DNA of 64,000 bases from Phytophthora colocasiae (lineage: Eukaryota > Oomycota > Peronosporomycetes > Peronosporales > Peronosporaceae): assembly GCA_018806915.1 (NCBI GenBank), contig JAGKQI010000027.1, positions 62,001-126,000 on the forward strand, in the 5' to 3' direction. The translations under genes and the position numbers were made by a program. Below the pieces are notes generated by a model, which had not been told where the DNA came from, ran no database searches, and saw only the letters and a program-made list of their open reading frames with translations. Shown here piece by piece: positions 56,700 through 64,000 of the stretch (position 1 is its first letter; each line of letters starts with the position of its first letter).

Positions 56700-57100
56700 A
56701 GTTGGATCAGGGTCTTCACTTAGCGTAAGGTAAGCCAGGCCAAATCGGGGATCCGGTCTTAGCTGTAGCCCAAATTAGTGTACAGAAGAAACTCTGCAGG
56801 TAAGGATTAAGGGGAGGCCAATACCACTATCACTCTTCCCTTGTCTGAGGTCCTGAAGAAAACCACTTGCGTACTAGAAGGTAAATTCCGACTCGCTCTA
56901 GGGGGTGAGATATCGAGAGATCCTACACTAGCGTAAGGTAAGCCGGCCAAATCGGGGATCCGGTCTTGGCTGGTAGCTAGAGTGTTAACGTCAGTGACTT
57001 GCACAGGGACACTAAGGGGAGGCCAATACGCTATCCTCTTCCCTTGGTGAGCCACTGGAGGGAAAACCACTTCTGCGCACTAGAAGGCCAAATTCGACTC
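56700..57100. repeat. Tandem duplication of about 215 bp inside LTR L
   Basis: The block aaggtaagcc(a)ggccaaatcggggatccggtctt occurs at about 56726 and 56935, and the flanking block with ggaggccaata, ttcccttg, aaaaccact and actagaaggc also occurs twice. The C LTR has a single copy, so the duplication arose in L. The copies have diverged by several indels. Confidence 0.7.
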
Positions 57101-57227
57101 TCTGATTTATGGCTATCCAGTTTCTCATCCTGTACCCTCATCTTTCCCATCGCAAATCTCTATCTTAGATCATGCTGGCTCTCTTCCAACCTGCTTCACC
57201 ACGTTGATGTCATAAACCTTGAGGATC

Positions 57228-57770
57228 CGGGTTTGGATCCGAGGATCTAACTTCTCAGGATCCGAGGATCCGGCTTCCCGGGATCTCTGGATCTTGGATC
57301 TTGGGGATCTTGAGATCTGGATCTCTGGATCTTTGATCTAGGGGATCCGGCTTCAGGATCCGAGGATCTTGGATCTGGATCTCTGGCATCTGGATCCGAG
57401 GATCTTGGATCTGGATCTCTGGATCTTGGATCTTGGGGATCCGGCTTCAGGATCCGAGGATCTTGGATCTGGATCTCTGGCATCTGGATCCGAGGATCTG
57501 GGATCTGGATCTCTGGATCTTGGATCTTGGGGATCCGGCTTCAGGATCCGAGGATCTTGGATCTGGATCTCTGGATCTTGGATCTAGGGGATCCGGCTTC
57601 AGAATCCGAGGATCTTGGATCTGGATCTCTGGCATCTGGATCTGGATCTCTGGCTTCTGGATCCGAGGATCTTGGATCTGGATCCCTGGCATCTGGATCC
57701 AAGGATCTTGGATCTGGATCCCTGGCATCTGGATCCAAGGATCTTGGATCTGAAGGATCCCGCGCACTTA
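57228..57770. repeat. GATC-rich tandem array with 36- and 58-bp units
   Basis: About 540 bp built from ggatctggatctctgg and ggatccgaggatcttgg pieces. Unit starts gaggatc(t)tgg at 57362, 57398, 57456, 57492, 57550 and 57608 give spacings 36, 58, 36, 58 and 58. Frames stay open on both strands because the repeats lack stops; these are not genes. Confidence 0.85.
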
Positions 57771-57930
57771 GGACTGCCGGATCCGGTACACTCTGGGACT
57801 GTGGGATCCGAACTTTAAGTCAGCCAGGCCAAAGTGGATCCTAACTTAGGGTCCGCTCCTAGAGTAGAGTACCAGTTCCAGGGACCTGCCCCTTATCGTA
57901 GCACCACTGTCGCACGCGTCACCCATCATC

Positions 57931-60900
57931 GTGGTCGTTCTGCGTCCTGTCCGGCTTGATTTGAATCCACTTCACACACAATCGTCCCTGGGACGAGGTT
58001 GTTGCCGCACAACGGCATCACGTCGTTCCCTGCTACAAAAATTCCAATTTGGCTCGTCATTTCCTCAAAATCCGCGACCTCTGCAAAATGGATCGGCCTG
58101 CCGACGACTGTTCTTCCGCGATACACCACCGTGTTCTTCGGCCAAGATCCCTCTGCGGCTCAGCCTCCATGTCCCCATTGTGACCACGCTCCTTCCGATC
58201 CCGCTGTAGCCGCCGCGACTCCAACGGTCCCGGATCTGGATCCTGTGTATGCTGCCGTTGCCTTCCCTCCAGTCTCTCTCCGATGGATATGCTGAGATGG
58301 CAGGCAAGCTACCAACAAAGTGCTCCGGGATCTCGCTTCGGCGCGGCGACACAATGAAGAACTCCGCATGGTCTGTTGCAGCCTCGTCTGAACTCTTGCT
58401 CACAAGCGTTCATTGACTTCGCGCAGCGTCGGTATAATGCTTTCTCAAGCTGCTCTCCGGCTGGCGAAGCAAAAGGGAAGCGGAAGCGGTGCAAGATCTG
58501 GATCGGCTCCAAGGATCATTTGCAGTGAATTCGACACTCCTAAAGGTCCAATACTCGGATCTGGAAACTTCTCTCATGGCGGAGGCCTACGCAATCCTGC
58601 AAGGCTATGCTGCGGGGCTCGGAGCGCCGGATTGCTGGGGAAAAACTCTCGGTAGGAAGATCCGTCAGTGGTTCGGTTGGCTCAGGATCTCCAGGCATCA
58701 ACGTGAAGAATCTTCGGAACTCTTTACAGCGTTCGAGCGCGGAGCTGGAGGCGAAAGTTGCAGACAGCAGAGGCTACAAAGCGAGAAGCTTGGCTGTACT
58801 CGAGCGTGGACCTGCACCAGCGTCCCAATCTTGCGGAGTCGGCCATCCGTTGTGACTCAGCAAGCACGCAAGATTAGAAGACCTGCCGGGCCCATCGTGA
58901 CCAGCTGCGTGAGTCTCTCAAGCAACTCCCCCATCAGAACCTCGTGAAGACGGTCGAAAACGCTCAAGCTGGAGCTTCATGTCCGAAGGGAAAGGATCGC
59001 TGAGTTGGAGAGGTCTTTCTCGCCAGAGTCAGAGCGTCGGCGCAGTGAAGATCTTCATCGGGTTCATGCGCACAATGTCCAGAAACTCGACCGGGCCAGC
59101 GAAGCTCTGGCGCATCTGAAGCAGGAAAGCCTTCAACGCTCGCCCGAAGAGGGGTGGAAACGTCAACAGAGGCGGTCTGAGAAGAACGTGTTCAGGCGTC
59201 AGAGGTGGCCGAAGACGATCTGCTGAAGGTACCAACGTCAACGCGATCCGAGCGGACCAAGGCCCGGGGAAGAAGGCTGAACGTGGAGGCTCGACAAGAT
59301 CCAGAAGCCAGTCGACAGAGCAGAAGCAGATGCGTACGGATCTTGATCGGATCCGCCTCCGAGCGCGACGGTGAGCTGCCCGGGCAGCCACAGCAGCGAC
59401 ACAAGAGCTGGACAAGGCCACGCAGAAGATCTCCACGAAAACTAACCCTCGAACGCGATCAGGCCAGACAGATCTTCGCCGGGAAGGATCAGTTTATTTA
59501 TTTGGCACCAAGGGGCCGAGATCCAGCGCTTGAAGAAGTGAATCAGGAGCAGCTGGCTGCGTCGTTGGCACAGGCGGCGACCAGCGAAAGAAGACCTCAA
59601 GCGCCTTCACCACGACCATCAAGACCTGGAATTGCTGATCGGTATGACGCGCTCCGGCAGGAACATCTCGCCCTGGAAGAAGAGCATCGCAGTGTGATAG
59701 ACGAGCGCACGTCGGCCCCCTTCGCAAACTTGGCTTCGATCGCCTCTGCTTATGGCCATGCGCAGTTCGTCCTAATGCCACAAGCGCGTGCTGCACTCTG
59801 AGGCTTCCGCGAACTCAAGAAAATTCGTCTTCAAGCGTCGGCGCCGCGAAGCTTTTTCTCCCCCAGAAGAGCCGCCACGCAGGTCCAGCGCTCTACCAAT
59901 CTTGCAGATCCTCTCTGCCGCCGCGGCCAAGCCTGCGTCTGTCCCCGTCCCTGAAGCAGCAAGCCATGCGACCGACAATCGGATTTCGACTCCGGGGCGC
60001 GACGCAAGAGTACTCGAGCAAGATCCAGACTCGGCAGATCCCAAGGACGTACATTCTTGCCAAAGCAAACCTCATGAGAAACTTCTGTCGGTGAGAACAC
60101 AGTGATCCAGGAAGCCCGACGCCCTCTGCGGATCACTCCCGTCACTGTGACCAAGCCCCACAAAGGATCGCAGAGCTCTGGCAGGGAGATCGGCTGCATC
60201 TGTCTCGGGCGATGACCAAGAAGCTAGCTCGGACGGCGGCTCGGAGGAATTCGACGAGGAGCAGATAAAAGCTGCCATGTCACGCTCCCGGTCGGATCTA
60301 CGCAGGCGTCCATCTGGGGATGGGTCGGCGTCCGCCCCCATCGAGATCCGCGAAGTTCCCACATCTCGATCCAGCGCTGCGTCTAGTCCTTCACATCCGC
60401 GTCTCCTGGTGGTGAATAGGACCGGATCCTCCTACAAAAACACTGCTGGTTTCCCGAGTTCGAAAGCTTATGGCCCGCTGGCAGAGTTCGTTCCGGCCGT
60501 CCAGGATCCGCGCGAGATGGCTCCCGAAGAAGTAGCCCCTTGGATCGCCGGACCAGGTCAGCCTTCTGAGTGCGTCCAGACACTCTCTGCGGGTGGTATG
60601 ACCGGCTTGTTACCGCCCTGGATGGTTGTTTCCCTCTCACGCGTTCGACGTGGTGCTTTGGACCCGGCCTGTTACGCTCAGATCTCATCTCCAAGGCACA
60701 CATCACCGAGTTATACGCAACGGAGCCAAGTGGAAAGATCTTGGATCCCGATCTCCGCCTCCTTATACCTTCTAACCCGACTTGTCTCTCCCCATCTCCT
60801 TGGAGATCCTGAATTGGTATGACGCATTTGGAGTCAGCCAACCTACCCAAGCAATCTGCGGGAGTGCACGCATTCGTTCCCGATCTCAATGGAGCTTCGG

Positions 60901-61115
60901 AAAACGGATAGTTGGTTCACGAGCTTCTACCGTCGCCGAAAGAATCGTGGATCCGTGCTCTGGACAACTACCGCAAGCTTCAGAGACAAGATCTTCCGGA
61001 GAGGATGCAGCTTGACTGGGTGTTGTGACTTGGATTTGTGGCTGGATCCCCACTTCGTTCCACTTCCCAGGGCCGATGGAGGATGTAACCTGGTATTCGA
61101 GAGCTGAGGCCATTG
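57931..61115 (+). pseudogene. Decayed plus-strand gene with charged coiled-coil regions
   Basis: Gene-like stretches in changing frames: TSFPATKIPIWLVISS and QPPCPHCDHAPSDPAVAA (58000-58250, one CX2C pair); Lys/Arg/Glu-rich segments (59005-59460); NQEQLAASLAQAATSERRPQ and YDALRQEHLALEEEHRSVID (59540-59720), a clear coiled coil; a Ser-rich region (60277-60420), then PEEVAPWIAG, WYDRLVTALDGCFPLTRSTW and, near 60915, VHELLPSPKESWIRALDNYR. Many frameshifts and stops prevent one product. I do not recognise the family. It lies between two GATC arrays, opposite in strand to LTR L and element M, so it may be cargo of, or lie within, a C-lineage element. Confidence 0.45.
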
Positions 61116-61429
61116 CCGCCGGAACGGATCCTCCGCAGTCTCTCTTGACCGCTCTCAGGAGACTGTGATCGCAAAGATCTCGTTGGCGTACTCACTACCG
61201 GTTGGGATCCTCTCATCCCAACCTTGGTGCCGATCGGCTCTCTAATAAACTCGTCCGATTGCTGCCAGGAGTTCGATCCTGACGCTGCCCGATCCAGAAC
61301 TCTGCTTAGGCCACATTGCATAACTCCATATATTTTTCTTTTGTCCGTCTTCTGTCTTCTTCACCCGATATCCATGTCCTCCATCTTCAGGTTTGCTAAG
61401 ATACACTTCGAGATCCAATATCAAGAACT

Positions 61430-61900
61430 GGGGATCCGGCGCGCGGATCTTCAAATCCGGCACTCCAGAGAATCCAAAGATCCGGCCTCCGGAGATCCGA
61501 AGGATCCGGCTTCCAAAATCGAGGATCCGAGGATCCGGCCTCGGGATCCGGAGATCCAACTTCCAAAAAGTGGATCCGCTTCGAGGATCGAGGATCCCGG
61601 CCTCGGGATCCGGAGATCCAACTTCCAAAGTGGATCCGCTCCGAGGATCCGGCCTCGGGGTCCGGAGATCCAGCTTCCAAAATGGATCCGCTTCGAGAAT
61701 CCGAGGAGATCCGGCCTCCGGGATTCGGAGATCAACTTCCAAAGTGGATCCGCTTCCGAGGATCGAGGGTCGGCCTCAGGATCGGAGATCCAACTTCCAA
61801 AATGGATCCGCTTTGAGAATCCGAGGATCCGACCTCTGGGACCCGGAGATCCAGCTTCCAAAGTGGATCCGCTTCGAGGATCCGAGGATCAGGTAGAAAA
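61430..61900. repeat. Second GATC-rich tandem array
   Basis: About 470 bp of repeated ggatccgg(c/a)ctc, gatccaacttccaaa and gtggatccgcttcgagg pieces, with units of roughly 60-75 bp. The composition resembles the 57228-57770 array, but the unit differs. Open frames on both strands are repeat artefacts. 61900-62059 holds no supported gene. Confidence 0.8.
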
Positions 61901-62059
61901 TTCGTCCCAAACACGAGCTCTAGACGGGATCGAGCGCAGGCTCTGGTTTCTGCTTTCCAGCCCTCTCCAGAGAAAATCCGGTCTTCTTTTTCTTCCATAT
62001 ACAAACATACATCGCGTCCACTCGCAGTAAAACTGCCAGTTTTCTCTTCTCCCACATTG

Positions 62060-64000
62060 GCGAGCGCCCTCACCAATGAAAAGATCCACCACCTCGGCTA
62101 CTCCTCCTCATGTGACTGCATCGCGCTTGGAGATCGGTTCCGTTTGCTCCCGTTCCTGGGAGGAACTCATGCAGTAACGCGCCGCAGTTCAGATCCGCTT
62201 CGTCCACCCAAAGTGGGATTCTCATACCCCTTCCAGAAAACTTGGAACTCTCGTCGGATCCGGCCGTATCGGGTGGGTCGTCCTGTCCGGACGTCCGCGA
62301 TCCTCTCGACTTCGAACTCATCGTCCTCCAGATCACGATCCCAGCTGTCCTCCGGTAGCAAGGCTTCGTCAGAAGTCTAAACGATCCGTCTCGTCCACTG
62401 TCAACTGGGTCTTCGGTCGGTCTGGGAATGTCTTGACTGGCTTCAACTTGGAGATGTGCACCACCGGGAACAACTGGTAGTCAGTACCGGCGATCTCCAG
62501 GCGGGCTGCATACTCGTTCGTCATTTCCGCCACACGGAACGGTCCATGCCACAGGTGAGCCAGTTTCTTGGCGTATCCCTCCTTCACTCTGTCTAAGAAC
62601 AGCCACGCCCAGGATCCGGCGGCCTCGATGGGGTGCTGCGTCGCCATCTCGTTCTGCCGGTCGGCACGATCCGAGATCCGCCTGCTTCAGGCGGTCATTC
62701 ACCTCAGCCCTGGCCAGTTGGTAGTGTCGCTGGATCTTATACCTCCAGCGTCGTGGATCCGCTTGTATCTCGACGTCGGTATTCCCCACGGAGAGCGTTG
62801 CTTCAGAGTCGTCTTGGGATCCCCAACCGTGTGCGAGGTAGAACGGCGTGTCGCCCCTAGTCGGTCTTGTGCAGTGTTCAAAGCAAATGTCAAGCGTTCG
62901 GCATGCTCGTCCCAATCTCTCTGGTCGGGATCCTGAACATACATCTTGATTGCTCGAGTAATCGTCTGCACCATCCGTTCAGCCCGTGCCCGTTCGACTG
63001 TGGTCCGATAAGCCATAGTGAAGCTCTCTGGCGCTGGCCTAGGATCCCGGTTGAAAGCACGAAAAGAGTGCGGACATGAACCCGGAGTTCTCGGTCGTGC
63101 CGGATCACCTGGCTGGCGCCGAAACGACGAAACACACAGATCTCATAGGACTCCGCCACCGCTTGTGCTGTTCGCGAGTTATTGGCATTGACGATCACGT
63201 AGCCGGGCGGGATCCACGCATACCAGAAGTTCCAGCGTATTCCCGTTCTCGGATCTTGGGAGCGAGGGTATGTGATCCATGGCGATCACTTGAAACGGGT
63301 AAAGTGGCTTGAATGTTGCCTGGCGACACACCACGGATCATGGGTCGCCCCTATGCCCGTCTCCACAGTCCACGCATTCTCCGACGAACTGTTGCACAGA
63401 TCTGAAAAGAGTCCTCTCCAGTAGGAAGTGATCCTTGATCCTCCTGGTACGTGCGGCCAAAATCCCTTGATGACACTCCTTCTAAGCTGCTATGATAGTG
63501 ATGAAGCAGGTCCGTCTGAAGCGATCTCAGGTTTGACCAGTCGTAGCAATCCATCTCGATCGGCTTCGGCCCTTCGTGAAGGTGCGCAATAGAACCAACA
63601 GCTCATCCTCGTCAACTCGAAGTTGTCTGCCAGCAGGCGGCACGTCTTGGCTTCAGCCGCAGTCAGATTCGTCAGCTGTCCCCCCGCAGGAACGACTTCA
63701 GGTTGAAGATCCATGTCTCTTCGTCCTGGGCTTGGTCGGATCCGGTCGATCCTCAACCGTTGCACGGATTCCTCGTCGAGTACTCCGGGGTCGCCCCTCT
63801 CTAGCTTGTCTTCAGTGGCAACGCTGCACTGACCCGTGGTGTCGGATCCTCGGATCCCGATGTCAGAATCTCATCCAACCGATTCAAAGTGACTTGAGAT
63901 CCTCGCGATCCGCCCCTTGGTCGATTGTAGTCCCGCTCTCTCGTTGCAATGCTGCGCTGGCCAAGCTGTCAGCGCTTGCGTTCCACGCTCGTTTCATGTA
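62060..64000 (-). pseudogene. pol: C-lineage Gypsy pol M: end of second RNase H, integrase, chromodomain
   Basis: Reads on the minus strand from the right edge. It contains the last block of the second RNase H (RAWNASADSLASAAL at 63990), a spacer, the integrase zinc-binding region (LLHHYHSSLEGV near 63500), catalytic blocks (AESYEICVFRRFGASQVIRHDRE; near 63000), the end region YAKKLAHLWHGPFRVAEMTN and FPVVHISKLKPVKTFPD (62500-62400), and a chromodomain (FEVERIADVRTGRPTRYG, FQVFWKGYENPT) at 62310-62170. At the site of C's premature TGA this copy reads on. Frameshifts are frequent. The element continues beyond 64000. Confidence 0.85.

Larger units (their letters stand above)
56266..57860 (-). 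repeat. LTR L (element C lineage, minus strand)
   Basis: On the minus strand this matches blocks of the C LTR: the region around 56300-56345 equals the C LTR end (cgttagtcggtgtctgggcg type), and 56700-57100 equals the stretch at 13590-13760. The 3' boundary at 56266 ends in ccgccaca. The 5' boundary is uncertain because the sequence passes into a GATC-rich array. It holds a partial internal duplication and no gene. Confidence 0.65.

Noticed and set aside
57247..57844. Overlapping open frames on both strands (IQDPRIL-, GSGSLDLG-type repeats)
   Set aside because: They are translations of a GATC-rich tandem array that lacks stops in several frames; not genes.
61242..62030. Long open frames on both strands across the second array
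   Set aside because: Repeat-driven open frames made of short peptide repeats, with no domain.

Overview
The window looks like a repeat-rich stretch of an oomycete genome, most likely Phytophthora or a close relative. The grounds are the retroelement types: Ty3/Gypsy elements with chromodomains and an extra RNase H, Ty1/Copia and a LINE. They sit beside one large intron-poor nuclear regulator gene. No species is claimed. I saw no rRNA, tRNA or CRISPR array. About 95% of the window is nested transposable elements.

Layout. 1-3042: minus-strand gene for a PHD-finger protein with two homeodomains, running off the left edge. 3043-4004: intergenic, with a 27-bp inverted repeat around a small ORF. 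4005-11553: complete Gypsy element A (422-bp LTRs that look identical, TSD gaggt) with gag intact and pol broken. 11559-12453 and 25207-28795: an old minus-strand Gypsy element D, split by Gypsy element C (12454-25206, 1.94-kb LTRs, TSD ttga) and by a solo LTR E (26168-27454, TSD cgtg). 29007-34067: B-left, a sister of A. 34068-41687: minus-strand Gypsy F with an inverted 3' end. 41688-44317: B-right, the 3' part of an A-like element. 44318-47033: Copia J. 47034-49387: minus-strand LINE. 49392-50176: partial LTR K. 50177-53321: minus-strand Copia H, near-identical to J. 53322-56265: minus-strand Gypsy G, sister of F. 56266-57860: C-type LTR L with GATC-rich arrays. 57931-61115: decayed plus-strand gene. 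61430-61900: second GATC array. 62060-64000: minus-strand C-like pol M, running off the right edge.

How the parts work. In A and C, gag and pol lie in different frames (pol is -1 to gag). Each overlap carries a slippery heptamer, a 6-7 nt spacer and a strong hairpin, which is the architecture of programmed -1 ribosomal frameshifting. F instead has gag and protease fused in one frame. C carries a retroviral-type RNase H and a second DEDD RNase H before its integrase.

Most unusual signals. (1) The F/G lineage, and A/B more weakly, is packed with short perfect hairpins in coding sequence, UTR and LTR: about 21 in 927 bp of F pol. Some stems differ between F and G by paired changes that keep the pairing. 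(2) The C family is saturated with GATC. (3) Two separate -1 frameshift signals. (4) Antisense long open frames in B-right. Many single-base indels occur in elements and also in the host gene, so part of the damage may be residual assembly error.
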